The notes: generated by a model not told the origin, from the letters alone. 28,614 bases of DNA from Chloroflexota bacterium (GCA_005882715.1 VBEI01000133.1:1-28614); one strand, 5' to 3'; positions 1 through 7,420 are shown, counted from the first letter of the stretch. Made by a program: numbers and translations.

Positions 1-520
1 GGCCGGTCGCGGCCACACGAGCCTCGCCTGGCAGTGGTGGACGTACCGGACGGCCGACGGCTGGCTGGCCATCGGCGGGGTCGACCCGGCGCGCTGGCCC
101 GGCTTCTGCCGCGCTATCGGGCGAGAGGACCTCATGACCGACGAACGCTTCGACAACGCCGGCAAGCGCATCCGCGAGCGCGAGGCGCTCAACGCCGTAG
201 TCGACGAGCACCTGATGACCCGCAAGACGGAGGAGTGGCTGCCGGAGCTCGAGGCGGAGGACATCTTCTGCGCCCCGGTGCTGAACTACCAGCAGGTCCT
301 CTCGCACGAACAGGTGCGCACCAACGGCTACACCGCCGAGATCGACCACTCGCGTGCAGGCCGGACAACGGTCGTCCCGACGCCGATCGCCTTCAGCGAA
401 ACGCCCGTGGACTCGACGCGCCCGGAGCCGCAGCACGGAGAGCACACGGAGGAGGTGCTGCGGGATTTCGGGTTTGGGGGCGGGGAAATCGATGAGCTAC
501 GGCAAAGTAGGGTTGTGTAG
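1..520 (+). CDS. CaiB/BaiF family III CoA-transferase, C-terminal part (cut by window edge)
   Basis: The reading frame is open from base 2 and ends at TAG 518-520, giving about 172 residues of the C-terminal part. The visible stretch shows the family III CoA-transferase tail: a TADGWLAIGG segment, then the EREALNAVVDEHLMTR and TEEWLPELEAEDIFCAPVLN helices, then the HGEHTEEVLRDFGF closing motif. These enzymes move CoA between carboxylic acids through an enzyme-bound anhydride. The catalytic Asp and the CoA-binding N-terminus lie outside the window, so the substrate cannot be judged. The gene converges on a second CoA-transferase at 613-1893. Its stop codon sits in the first four bases of an inverted-repeat element (517-616). 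Family assignment is firm; specificity is unknown. Confidence 0.85.
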   Translation, partial: AGRGHTSLAWQWWTYRTADGWLAIGGVDPARWPGFCRAIGREDLMTDERFDNAGKRIREREALNAVVDEHLMTRKTEEWLPELEAEDIFCAPVLNYQQVLSHEQVRTNGYTAEIDHSRAGRTTVVPTPIAFSETPVDSTRPEPQHGEHTEEVLRDFGFGGGEIDELRQSRVV

Positions 521-616
521 GGGCGGGTTTGGCCGCTTCTGCGTGCAAGCGCTGAAGCAAAACGAGCGCGTTGTTGCCGGGAACAGGGTTGTCGCGAGAA
601 GGAAACCCGCCCCTAC
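517..616. repeat. 100-bp inverted-repeat element, intact copy 1 (GTAGGG family)
   Basis: The arm at 517-530 (GTAGGGGCGGGTTT) is perfectly complementary to the arm at 603-616, with 72 bp between them. It fills the space between two convergent genes, and both stop codons (TAG 518-520 plus, TAG 615-613 minus) lie inside the arms. Related elements occur at 5144-5240 (97 bp, decayed) and 10450-10548 (99 bp). It resembles a small non-autonomous palindromic element of REP or MITE type; a folded RNA role such as bidirectional termination is also possible. No transposase gene is present in the window. Confidence 0.8.
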
Positions 617-1893
617 CTGGGGTCCGCCGCCTTTTCGAGCCTCGCCTCGTGCTCCCGAATCCGCCCAGCCGGCGACGGCAGCGGTCCGAACACCACCTCC
701 GCCTCCCGCAGTGAAGCGATCTCTTCCGCCGATAACCCCAACAGCCCCGACAACACGGCGTCCGTGTGCTCACCCAGTGCGGGCGGAGGGCCCTGGATGC
801 CGCCGGGCGTCCGGCCCAGCTTCACCGGCGTGTCCGCGATCCTCAGCGAGAAGCCGTCCGGGTGCTCGACTTCCACAAGCATCTTGCGGGCTTTGACCTG
901 CGGGTGCTCGGCGGCGCTCGGGATGTCGTTCAGGGGGCCGCATGGCAAGCCGATGGCGTCGAACTCTCTCAGCCATTCAGCGGTCGTCTTCTGGCGCAGC
1001 GCGTCAGTCAGCACCGGCTCGAGCTCGCCGTGGTGCTTCGTGCGTAGCCCCGGCATATCGAAGCGCGGGTCGCCGATCAAGTCAGGGCGGCCGATGGTCG
1101 CGCAGAACAGCTCCCACTGGTTCTCGACGCCCCACGAGAGCGCGACTACAATCCAGCCGTCCTTCGTCGGGAACGCCTGGAACGGCGTCGCGAGGGGATG
1201 GCGTGTGCCGATCGGCCTCGGGACGTCGCCTGTCGCGAAATAGCGGGCGAAGGCGTTCTCCAGGATCGCGATCTGGCAATCGAGCATACTTATGTCGAGC
1301 ATCTGGCCCCTACCGCTGCGCTCGCGTTCCTGGAGCGCCGCGAGTATACCGATCGCGGTGTACAAACCCGCCGTGATGTCGCCCTGCGAGATCCCCGGAC
1401 GCACAGGGGGACCGCCGGGCTCGCCGGTGATGCTCATGATGCCGCCCATTCCCTGCACGATGATGTCGAGCGCCGGGCGGTCGCGGTCTGGCCCGGTCTG
1501 GCCGAAGCCGGATGTGGCGGCGTAGATGAGGCGCGGGTTCCGGGCGCTGAGTATCTCGTAACCAAGGCCCAGCTTCTCCATTGTGCCCGGCGTGTAGTTC
1601 TCCATCACAACGTCGGCCTTCTCGACGAGGCGAAGAAACAGGTCGCGGCCTTCGGGCTTCTTAAGATCGACGCAGATGCTCTTCTTGCCGCGGTTGACCG
1701 AGAAGAAATAGGTGCTCCAGTCGCCGATGTAGGGGCCAGTTGTGCGGGCGACGTCGCCGTAAGGAGGTCTTTCGATCTTGATCACGTTCGCTCCAAGGTC
1801 GGCGAGGATCATCGAGGCGAACGGTCCCGAGAGCACCCAAGTAAGATCGAGAACGGTCAGGCCCGCGAGAGGGCCGCGGTGAGCAGGTTTCAT
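613..1893 (-). CDS. CaiB/BaiF family III CoA-transferase
   Basis: A complete 426-aa family III CoA-transferase that moves CoA from an acyl-CoA donor to a carboxylate in the cytoplasm. The N-terminus has LDLTWVLSGPFASMILADLG and VIKIERP (residues 15-43), the CoA-binding region NRGKKSICVDLKKPEGR (67-83), then ENYTPGTMEKLGLGYE. The SITGEPGGPPVRPGISQGD stretch ends in Asp172, which corresponds to the catalytic Asp of formyl-CoA transferase. The ATG at 1893 has no clear Shine-Dalgarno. Chloroflexus uses enzymes of this family for succinyl-CoA:malate and mesaconyl-CoA transfers, and an mcl/mch module lies elsewhere in this window. Motifs alone do not show whether this protein does either job; a frc/caiB-like role in carnitine, oxalate or aromatic acid metabolism is equally possible. 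The stop codon lies inside the repeat arm at 603-616. Confidence 0.9.
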   Translation of the reverse strand: MKPAHRGPLAGLTVLDLTWVLSGPFASMILADLGANVIKIERPPYGDVARTTGPYIGDWSTYFFSVNRGKKSICVDLKKPEGRDLFLRLVEKADVVMENYTPGTMEKLGLGYEILSARNPRLIYAATSGFGQTGPDRDRPALDIIVQGMGGIMSITGEPGGPPVRPGISQGDITAGLYTAIGILAALQERERSGRGQMLDISMLDCQIAILENAFARYFATGDVPRPIGTRHPLATPFQAFPTKDGWIVVALSWGVENQWELFCATIGRPDLIGDPRFDMPGLRTKHHGELEPVLTDALRQKTTAEWLREFDAIGLPCGPLNDIPSAAEHPQVKARKMLVEVEHPDGFSLRIADTPVKLGRTPGGIQGPPPALGEHTDAVLSGLLGLSAEEIASLREAEVVFGPLPSPAGRIREHEARLEKAADPR

Positions 1894-1966
1894 GACACGA
1901 CAATGATACGCAAAATGAAGCGAGGCGCCGTTATCGGCGCCCCGCGCGTCTATTCGGTTGTTCGAG

Positions 1967-2284
1967 CTACCAGCTGCCGCCGGAGCGGGCTGGCTTCATC
2001 TTTGAAAAGCAGTCGCTGCAGTACACCGGCCGGTCTTGCCGCGGCAGGAAGGGCACCTGGGTGTTGGTGCCGCAGTTGTCGCATACGGCGTCGTACATCT
2101 GCCGGGAGCCGCCGTAACCACCTCCGCCGCCACCGCCGCGGTCCTGACGCCGGGCCTGCCGGCAGGAAGGACAGCGCTTGGGCTCCTGGTAACCCTTGCG
2201 CGCGTGAAATTCCTGGTCGTCTGCGGTGAACGTAAAGCTCGCTCCGCACTCGACGCAAGTAAGGGTTCGGTCGGTGTAAGCCAC
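1967..2284 (-). CDS. Zinc-ribbon protein (zf-trcl plus CxxC-x17-CxxC domain)
   Basis: A 105-aa protein with two predicted zinc-binding units. The N-terminal unit (residues 8-42) has LTCVECGASFTF and then RCPSC, the zf-trcl pattern. A glycine-rich linker (about 50-58) follows, and then a CDNC...CSDC unit with exactly 17 residues between the CxxC pairs (about 68-92), the CxxC-x17-CxxC family pattern. Start is GTG at 2284, chosen because AAAGGAGGT lies 6 nt upstream. The gene has its own predicted promoter (2420-2448) and a leader of about 130 nt with a 9-bp hairpin. Function of the family is not established; nucleic-acid binding is plausible. Confident family call. Confidence 0.88.
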   Translation of the reverse strand: MAYTDRTLTCVECGASFTFTADDQEFHARKGYQEPKRCPSCRQARRQDRGGGGGGGYGGSRQMYDAVCDNCGTNTQVPFLPRQDRPVYCSDCFSKMKPARSGGSW

Positions 2285-2370
2285 TCGATGACCTCCTTTG
2301 TGGCCCTGGTTAATGTCCGGTCATCGAGCGGGAGGCTGCGGGAAGAAGCCGACGCGGGACTTTAACCTCG

Positions 2371-2394
2371 TCTGCGGCGGAAAAGCGCCGCAGA
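2371..2394 (-). other. Leader hairpin upstream of the zinc-ribbon gene
   Basis: TCTGCGGCG (2371-2379) pairs perfectly with CGCCGCAGA (2386-2394) around a 6-nt loop. Flanking bases extend the pairing imperfectly. It lies between the predicted promoter and the GTG start at 2284, so it would be in the 5' leader of the transcript. No T-run follows on the minus strand, so it is not a classical intrinsic terminator of the upstream redoxin gene. A regulatory or stabilising leader structure is the likelier reading. Confidence 0.5.
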
Positions 2395-2419
2395 AGGTAA
2401 ACGCTTTGCATCGGGGCGT

Positions 2420-2448
2420 ATGGTAACACACCCTTTTCAGGCTGACAA
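2420..2448 (-). promoter_or_regulatory. Predicted sigma-70-type promoter for the zinc-ribbon gene
   Basis: On the minus strand, -35 TTGTCA (2448-2443) and -10 TACCAT (2425-2420) are separated by 17 nt. The -35 differs from consensus at one base and the -10 at two. Transcription would start near 2413 and leave a leader of about 130 nt. Prediction only. Confidence 0.45.
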
Positions 2449-2519
2449 CGCAAGAATTTCAACTTTCGCAAGCGTAATTTAGTTCACCGGCGTCCACCTA
2501 GACGCAAATGCCGGGGGCT

Positions 2520-3005
2520 TCAGCCAGGCTTGAACGAGGGCCTCCCGTCATTTTCCGGCGCAATGATCACGGGCTCCGCGCCCACGAGCTGAGCGACAAG
2601 CACGGCCAGCTCGTTCATATCGTCCTTCGCGAAGCCGTGAGTGGCGAAAACCGTGCGGCCGATGGCATTGTTTAGAAACAAGCTCGGTGTCGCCGCAGGG
2701 TCATACAGGCGTGATACAGAATAATCCGGGGCGTCGATCAGTACCGGGTAGGTGATTCCCTGGCTTCGAGCGTACTGCGCCGCCTCTCGCGGCGAGTTCT
2801 GCGCGATCGCCCACAACCGCCACCCTTCGGGATAAGTCTCGCGAAGCCGGTTGACATACGGAAACGCTGTGTCGCACGTCCCGCATGTCGTTTTGAAGAA
2901 AACGAGAAGAGTGGGCTCCCCGCCGGCGTCTTTCGGAAGGGAGTACTCCTTGCCGTCCACACCAAGGAGGGTGAAGTGCGGGGCCAGCGCGCCGGTCTCA
3001 AGCAA
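2520..3005 (-). CDS. TlpA/AhpC-TSA-type redoxin (thioredoxin fold)
   Basis: A 161-aa thioredoxin-fold protein. Its N-terminus matches peroxiredoxin/TlpA proteins (GALAPHFTLLGVDGKEYSLP). The strand VFFKTTCGTCDTAFPYVNRL carries a CGTC redox pair (Cys41, Cys44), and TPSLFLN near residue 110 supplies the expected cis-Pro turn. It likely reduces or oxidises disulfides, or acts as a thiol-dependent reductase. No signal peptide is apparent, so it may be cytoplasmic. The start is taken as TTG at 3005 because GAGGAG lies 7 nt upstream and no in-frame ATG fits better. It sits 69 bp downstream of the LLM oxidoreductase on the same strand. The window's ccdA gene is far away, so a partnership is not shown. 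Confidence 0.78.
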   Translation of the reverse strand: MLETGALAPHFTLLGVDGKEYSLPKDAGGEPTLLVFFKTTCGTCDTAFPYVNRLRETYPEGWRLWAIAQNSPREAAQYARSQGITYPVLIDAPDYSVSRLYDPAATPSLFLNNAIGRTVFATHGFAKDDMNELAVLVAQLVGAEPVIIAPENDGRPSFKPG

Positions 3006-3074
3006 TCAACAGCTCCTCACAGTCATCTTACACATTCGCCGCCGGCGGTCATGCCACTCGTCGGGGCGCCTTCG

Positions 3075-4082
3075 TCAGTCTGAGAACGTCGCAAGAAGGG
3101 CCTCTCGGTAATGCTCCGTTTCTCTTGGCTCGATGAGCTGGTCCGGGGGTGACAGGCAGATGCTATCCGCCAGCTGCGCATATTCCCCCACCTTGCGCTT
3201 AACCTCGCCCGGAGGTCCCGCCACGGCAAACGTGTCCACCATCTCGTCGGAAACGGCATCCACCATTCGGTACTGGTCGCCGCTCATGAGAGCCTCACGG
3301 ATGTTGGCCACCTCTCGAGCGAATGGGACGAACAGCGGCTCGTACGTATTTACGGTCGCGTAGAAGGCGATCGTCGCCGCCGCCGCCCGCCGGGCGATGG
3401 ACACGTCGCGATCCACGGCGCAGCAGACCGCCAGGCAAAGCTCGAAGTCTTCGCGACGCCGCCCGCTGTCGCGCAACCCTCGAGACAGTGACGGCAGGAC
3501 GACATCATTAATCCAGCGAAGGGAGTAGATCGGGTGGCCCAGCAGCCCATCTGCTACCTCCGCCGCGGTCCGGATCATTCCCTCGCGCACACCCGCCAGG
3601 TAGATCGGTATTTTGGCGCGTATCGGCGCGAGCGGGCGCTGCCAGCCCTGGATGTCCACCTCGTAATAGTGGCCCGAGAAGCGAATCGGCTGACCGGTAT
3701 GCGCGCGCTCGGTGATCAGCCGGATCAGCTTCACGCACTCGCGGATGTGGGGCGTTGGCTTTCCGTACGCGACCCCGTGCCAGCGTTCATTCAGCCGTTT
3801 GAGGCCCGTGCCGAGGCCCAGTATGAACCGTCCCCTCGACAGCACATCGAGGTCCAACGCCGAAAGTGCGGTCACCCAAGGGCTGCGCACGAAGGCAAGA
3901 GCGATCGATGTCCCGAGCCCGATACGTGACGTGCTCGAAGCCGCCGCCGCCAGCGGGAGGAACGGATCGTGGAACATCTCCGACGTCCACAGCGCGTCGA
4001 ACCCGGCGTCTTCAGCCCGGCGCGCCAACCCCGCTAACTCAGCGGCGGGCGCTATTCCCGTGGCGATCGAAAGGCGGCTCAT
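3075..4082 (-). CDS. LLM-class (luciferase-like) flavin- or F420-dependent oxidoreductase
   Basis: A protein of about 335 aa with the bacterial luciferase-like TIM-barrel pattern: LARRAEDAGFDALWTSEMFHD near the N-terminus, ASSTSRIGLGTSIALAFVRSP, ALDLDVLSRGRFILGLGTGL, then the HYYEVDIQGWQRP and KIPIYLAGVREGMIRTAAEVADG segments. Family members use FMNH2 or reduced F420 for oxygenation or hydride transfer. Cofactor and substrate cannot be read from this sequence. ATG at 4082 is preferred; an in-frame GTG at 4091 adds three residues, and neither has a Shine-Dalgarno. It is divergent from pncC, with about 80 bp shared between them. Confidence 0.85.
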   Translation of the reverse strand: MSRLSIATGIAPAAELAGLARRAEDAGFDALWTSEMFHDPFLPLAAAASSTSRIGLGTSIALAFVRSPWVTALSALDLDVLSRGRFILGLGTGLKRLNERWHGVAYGKPTPHIRECVKLIRLITERAHTGQPIRFSGHYYEVDIQGWQRPLAPIRAKIPIYLAGVREGMIRTAAEVADGLLGHPIYSLRWINDVVLPSLSRGLRDSGRRREDFELCLAVCCAVDRDVSIARRAAAATIAFYATVNTYEPLFVPFAREVANIREALMSGDQYRMVDAVSDEMVDTFAVAGPPGEVKRKVGEYAQLADSICLSPPDQLIEPRETEHYREALLATFSD

Positions 4083-4161
4083 ATAGCGCACGAGGTGGTG
4101 TATTCTTGACTCGTCAAGCTTATTACGTTTGGCGCTTTGCGTGACGGAAACAAGCGATCAA

Positions 4162-4656
4162 ATGCCTGAACAACGTGAACTTGTGTCCCTCGCGGCGGAC
4201 CTGCTGGCGGTTCTCAAACAAAGGCGGCGAAGGCTGGCGGTTGCCGAATCGTGCACCGGGGGCCTCGTCGGCCATCTCCTGACCGAAGTCCCGGGCAGCT
4301 CCGATGTTTTTGTCGGTGGCGCGATCACTTACGACAATCAGCTCAAGCGGCAGATCGGCGTGGACGAGGGGCTCCTCGAGAAGGAGGGCGCGGTCAGTTC
4401 AGCCGTCGCCGAGGCGATGGCGACGGGGATACGGAAGCACACTGGAACATCCCTGGGACTCGCCGTTACCGGCATCGCCGGACCGAACGGAGGGAGCGAG
4501 GCCAAGCCTGTAGGACTCACCTACGTAGCCATAGCGGACGACGATGGAGTCGTGAGCGAGGAACACATCTGGCAAGCAGACCGGTCCACCAATAAGCAGC
4601 TTTCGGCCCAGGCAGCATTACGGCTGGCCCTAAATCGCGCCCGCGGGCCGTCGTGA
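4162..4656 (+). CDS. pncC: Nicotinamide-nucleotide amidohydrolase (CinA C-terminal domain family)
   Basis: PncC deamidates nicotinamide mononucleotide to nicotinate mononucleotide in pyridine nucleotide salvage. The signature AESCTGG holds the predicted catalytic Ser30. GGAITYDNQLKRQIGV holds Lys62, near the expected partner Lys. The family motifs GAVSSAVAEAMA and TGIAGPNGG...KPVGLTYVA follow in order. Starting at ATG 4162 gives 164 aa, the length of stand-alone E. coli PncC. In-frame GTG (4141) and TTG (4129) starts would add 7 or 11 residues that match nothing. The N-terminal molybdopterin-like domain of full CinA is absent. Its TGA overlaps the ATG of the next gene, implying translational coupling. 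Confidence 0.9.
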   Translation: MPEQRELVSLAADLLAVLKQRRRRLAVAESCTGGLVGHLLTEVPGSSDVFVGGAITYDNQLKRQIGVDEGLLEKEGAVSSAVAEAMATGIRKHTGTSLGLAVTGIAGPNGGSEAKPVGLTYVAIADDDGVVSEEHIWQADRSTNKQLSAQAALRLALNRARGPS

Positions 4657-5147
4657 TGAGCGGACAAGAAGACTTCCGCCGGGCGATGGGCCGGTTTGCG
4701 ACCGGCGTTACCCTCATCACGACGCGCCTCGGCGATGAACTACACGGAATGACAGCAAACGCTGTGACGTCGCTCTCGCTCGACCCGATGCTGGTACTAG
4801 TCTGCGTTGATAAGACCGCCGATACGCACGATATCCTCGCAAGAGCAGGCGTGTTTGCGGTCAATATCCTCAACAAAGAGCAGGCCGATGTCTCCAATCG
4901 TTTTGCCAAAAAGGAGTTCGACGGCGCACACGGTCTCGACAATCTGCCGCACGGATTCGCGGTTACCGGGGCGCCTATTATTGACGGCGCACTTGCTTAC
5001 CTGGACTGCCGGACCATCACGGAGCACCACGGCGGAGACCACACGATCTTCATCGGCGAGGTAGCGGAGGCAAGGGAACTTTCCGATGAGGAACCGCTTG
5101 TCTTCTACCGCGGCAAATACGGCCGATTTCGCGATTCTGGTTCGTAG
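4656..5147 (+). CDS. Flavin reductase-like FMN-binding protein
   Basis: A 163-aa flavin-reductase-domain protein. MGRFATGVTLITTR and HGMTANAVTSLSLDPMLVL are the characteristic FMN-binding strands. They are followed by FAVNILNKEQADVSNRFA and a C-terminal HHGGDHTIFIGEVAEA...PLVFYRGKYG block. Such proteins reduce FMN or FAD with NAD(P)H and supply it to a monooxygenase. An LLM oxidoreductase lies just across the divergent promoter region and could be such a partner (inference). Start is ATG 4656, overlapping the pncC stop; GTG 4653 is an alternative. The stop codon TAG (5145-5147) lies in the left arm of a decayed inverted-repeat element. Confidence 0.88.
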   Translation: MSGQEDFRRAMGRFATGVTLITTRLGDELHGMTANAVTSLSLDPMLVLVCVDKTADTHDILARAGVFAVNILNKEQADVSNRFAKKEFDGAHGLDNLPHGFAVTGAPIIDGALAYLDCRTITEHHGGDHTIFIGEVAEARELSDEEPLVFYRGKYGRFRDSGS

Positions 5148-5240
5148 GGGCCGATTTCGTTTTCGCGGCAACTCATTAGCCCAGGAACCCAAGCGGACGG
5201 TGGGTCCAAACGCCTTGGACCGAGATCAGACCCGCCCTAC
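5144..5240. repeat. 97-bp inverted-repeat element, decayed copy 3 (GTAGGG family)
   Basis: The left end reads GTAGGGGCCGATTT (5144-5157). The right end, read as its complement, is GTAGGGCGGGTCT (5240-5228). They match over the outer GTAGGG and then only imperfectly. Size and placement between two convergent genes match copy 1, and again both stop codons lie in the arms (TAG 5145-5147 plus, TAG 5239-5237 minus). Inside is a separate hairpin, GGTCCAA-N5-TTGGACC (5203-5221), without a T-run. Confidence 0.6.
5203..5221. terminator. Candidate bidirectional hairpin between convergent genes
   Basis: GGTCCAA (5203-5209) pairs with TTGGACC (5215-5221) around a 5-nt loop, between the flavin reductase and the unknown minus-strand gene. 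No T-run follows on either strand, so an intrinsic terminator is only a possibility. Confidence 0.3.
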
Positions 5241-6142
5241 CGCGGCGCCTGAATCAGCGGTTTCACCAACCCGTCCGTCACCAACACAAGGAAGTCGACG
5301 CCACTGTAAAGGCCCGGTGAGAAGCCTCGCAGCGCGATTGTCGCGCCCTCGTCTTCCAGGCGCGGGTAGTAGCCGAGGAGGACGAGGGCTGTAAGCTCGG
5401 ACTCGCCCGCGCGCAACAACGGGACCTCCTCGCCGAGAATGCGGCGCAGGTTGCGGCGAACCGCGAGGCCCATGTCCCTTGCCTCCGAGGCAGGAACCGC
5501 GAAGATCGTCGTCCGCCCGTCCTCGCTGATGCGTTGCACTGTCCATGCGTCAATCGTCTCGATTTCCGCCAACCTTCCGGCCTCTAATTTGGACGAGCGT
5601 TCAACAACGGTGTCGATCAGCCCATTGAGGTGCTCTTCCGAATCCGGCAGCCGGTGGAGCCGCGTCGAATCGAGGTCGAACGTGCCGTTGACCCGTCCGG
5701 TGAACCGCGCCCAATGCGGGTTCAACCCACCCGTTGCCGAGATAACACTCCCGCTCTCGGCTGTTTTTCGGAGAAACAGCGTGATCGGCAGAGGGACGTG
5801 CGAGCGTTCCTGCGGGCCAAGCTTGGTCGCCACGTGCCGCACATGCTCGACGAACTCCGACGCCGAAGGTTCCCCCGACGGCAACTCGGCCCCCGCAGGC
5901 GTCCAAACGGCGACCGGCGCCGGCACGGCCGTTGCTATCCGGTCTTCCAGCCGCCTCCGCGCGGCGAGCCATTCGGCATTGTCAACGGGGCCTAGGAGGG
6001 GGCGGATTTCGATGGCAAGGCGGCGGGAGTCCTCAATCGCCAGAGCCCCAGCGTCACGCTCCTCAGTGATCCGGAACGTGCGGTCGTGCGTGTCCTTCAG
6101 CCAGCGGAGGAAAAGCTCCAGCGCTACAGCGATTTCTGACAT
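5237..6142 (-). CDS. Hypothetical protein, about 301 aa, family not recognised
   Basis: I do not recognise this protein. It is soluble-looking, without a signal peptide or membrane segment. The N-terminus (MSEIAVALELFLRWLKDTHD) and residues about 30-75 look helical. The middle part alternates strands and loops (ITLFLRKTAES, GLNPHWARFTGRVNGTFDLD), and a strand-rich C-terminus includes TALVLLGYYPRLEDEG. Codon use looks like its neighbours, so it is probably real. ATG 6142 is preferred; an in-frame TTG at 6202 would add 20 residues. It follows the acetyl-CoA acetyltransferase on the same strand, 93 bp away, so it may be co-transcribed. Its stop codon is in the right arm of the decayed repeat (5144-5240). 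Confidence 0.6.
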   Translation of the reverse strand: MSEIAVALELFLRWLKDTHDRTFRITEERDAGALAIEDSRRLAIEIRPLLGPVDNAEWLAARRRLEDRIATAVPAPVAVWTPAGAELPSGEPSASEFVEHVRHVATKLGPQERSHVPLPITLFLRKTAESGSVISATGGLNPHWARFTGRVNGTFDLDSTRLHRLPDSEEHLNGLIDTVVERSSKLEAGRLAEIETIDAWTVQRISEDGRTTIFAVPASEARDMGLAVRRNLRRILGEEVPLLRAGESELTALVLLGYYPRLEDEGATIALRGFSPGLYSGVDFLVLVTDGLVKPLIQAPR

Positions 6143-6235
6143 GTAATATCGCAACCAGATGATAAACCGATCAGCGGGCGCGAACTCGCACCGAGCCGTC
6201 AACCTCAGCGCCGATCGTAATTGGGAGTAAGGAAG

Positions 6236-7420
6236 CTAGGCCGCGTTCTCCACGATCATCGCGATGCCCTGACCGCCGCCGATGCAGAGCGTCGCGAGTC
6301 CCCGCTTGGCCTCTCGCCGCTTCATCTCGTGAAGAAGCGTCACGAGAATGCGCGCGCCACTCGCGCCGATCGGGTGGCCGAGCGCGATCGCCCCGCCGTT
6401 GACGTTCACACGCTCCCAGTCCCAGCCCAGCTCGCGGCCAACAGCGAGCGACTGCGCAGCGAACGCCTCGTTCGCCTCGATCAGGTCAATCTCGTCGAGC
6501 GCAAGGCCGGACTTCGCCAGTGCCTTCTGCGTCGCAGGTACCGGGCCGATGCCCATAATCCGCGGTGGCACTCCCGCGCTGGCGTAGGAGCGGACAGCTC
6601 CCATCGGCTTCACCCCTAACTCCTCGGCCTTCTTGCGAGACATCACGACCACCGCCGCTGCGCCGTCGTTGATTCCCGATGCATTTCCAGCAGTAACAGA
6701 GCCATCCGGCGCGAACGCCGGCCGCAGCTTGGAAAGGGCCTCGATGTTTGTGTCGGGCCGGAAGTGCTCGTCCCGGTCCACCGTCACCGTGCCCTTCCGC
6801 TGCTTGACTTCGACGGGCACAATTTCGTCAGTGAAACGGCCGTTGTCCCAGGCGGCGGCCGCCTTTTGCTGGCTCTGCACCGAAAACTCGTCCTGATCGG
6901 CCCGCGACACCTCGCGCTCTAGCGCGATGTTCTCCGCCGTGTTCCCCATGTGGCAGTCGGTGAGAGAGCACCAGAGACCGTCCTTGATCATGTGATCGAT
7001 CACTTCGCCGTGGCCCATGCGATAACCGTAGCGCGCCTTCGGTAGAAGATATGGCGCGGTCGACATCCCCTCCATCCCCCCGGCGAGCACGACGTCCGCA
7101 TCACCCAGAATGATCGCCTGCGTCGCAAGAGCAACGGCCTTAAGACCCGACCCGCAGACCTTGTTGATCGAGGTCGCCGGAACGGTATCTGGAATGCCCG
7201 CCGCAATAGCAGCCTGCCGCGCCGGGTTCATACCCAGCCCGGCGGACAGCACGTTGCCCATGATCACCTCATCCACCTGGTCCGGCTGCACCCCCGCGCG
7301 CTTCAGTGCCTCGCGCAGCGCGACGGCCCCGAGTTCGGTCGCAGGCGTGTCCACAAATGAGCCGCCGAAAGTGCCGATCGGCGTCCGCACAGCGCCTGCA
7401 AGTACGACTTCATTTGTCAT
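6236..7420 (-). CDS. Acetyl-CoA C-acetyltransferase (thiolase)
   Basis: A 394-aa type II thiolase that condenses two acetyl-CoA to acetoacetyl-CoA or runs in reverse in beta-oxidation. The catalytic residues sit where the Zoogloea enzyme has them: nucleophilic Cys89 in NKVCGSGLKA, His349 in GGAIALGHPIGASG and acid/base Cys379 in CIGGGQGIAMI. The N-terminal VVLAGAVRTPIGTFGG motif is also present. Start is ATG 7420, with an AGGAGG 6 nt upstream; the frame stays open upstream but that extension is not thiolase-like. The PaaI-type thioesterase lies 103 bp upstream on the same strand, so both may share the regulated promoter region at 7998-8080. Confidence 0.95.
   Translation of the reverse strand: MTNEVVLAGAVRTPIGTFGGSFVDTPATELGAVALREALKRAGVQPDQVDEVIMGNVLSAGLGMNPARQAAIAAGIPDTVPATSINKVCGSGLKAVALATQAIILGDADVVLAGGMEGMSTAPYLLPKARYGYRMGHGEVIDHMIKDGLWCSLTDCHMGNTAENIALEREVSRADQDEFSVQSQQKAAAAWDNGRFTDEIVPVEVKQRKGTVTVDRDEHFRPDTNIEALSKLRPAFAPDGSVTAGNASGINDGAAAVVVMSRKKAEELGVKPMGAVRSYASAGVPPRIMGIGPVPATQKALAKSGLALDEIDLIEANEAFAAQSLAVGRELGWDWERVNVNGGAIALGHPIGASGARILVTLLHEMKRREAKRGLATLCIGGGQGIAMIVENAA

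Noticed and set aside
1729..1737. GTAGGGGCC, resembling an arm of the repeat family
   Set aside because: It lies inside the coding sequence of the CoA-transferase, encodes family-typical residues and has no complementary arm nearby.
1198..2229. 343-codon plus-strand frame opposite the CoA-transferase and zinc-ribbon genes
   Set aside because: It runs antisense through two well-supported genes and their gap, and its product has no recognisable domain.
2371..2394. Hairpin as an intrinsic terminator of the redoxin gene
   Set aside because: No T-run follows on the minus strand, and it lies downstream of a good promoter for the zinc-ribbon gene.
2520..3005. Redoxin as the functional partner of CcdA at the other end of the window
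   Set aside because: The genes are about 25 kb apart, and the redoxin shows no signal peptide or membrane anchor that would place it outside the membrane.
4106..4117. TTGAC-TC-GTCAA inverted repeat between the LLM gene and pncC as an operator
   Set aside because: Five-base arms are too short to support alone, and no promoter with sensible spacing could be placed around it.
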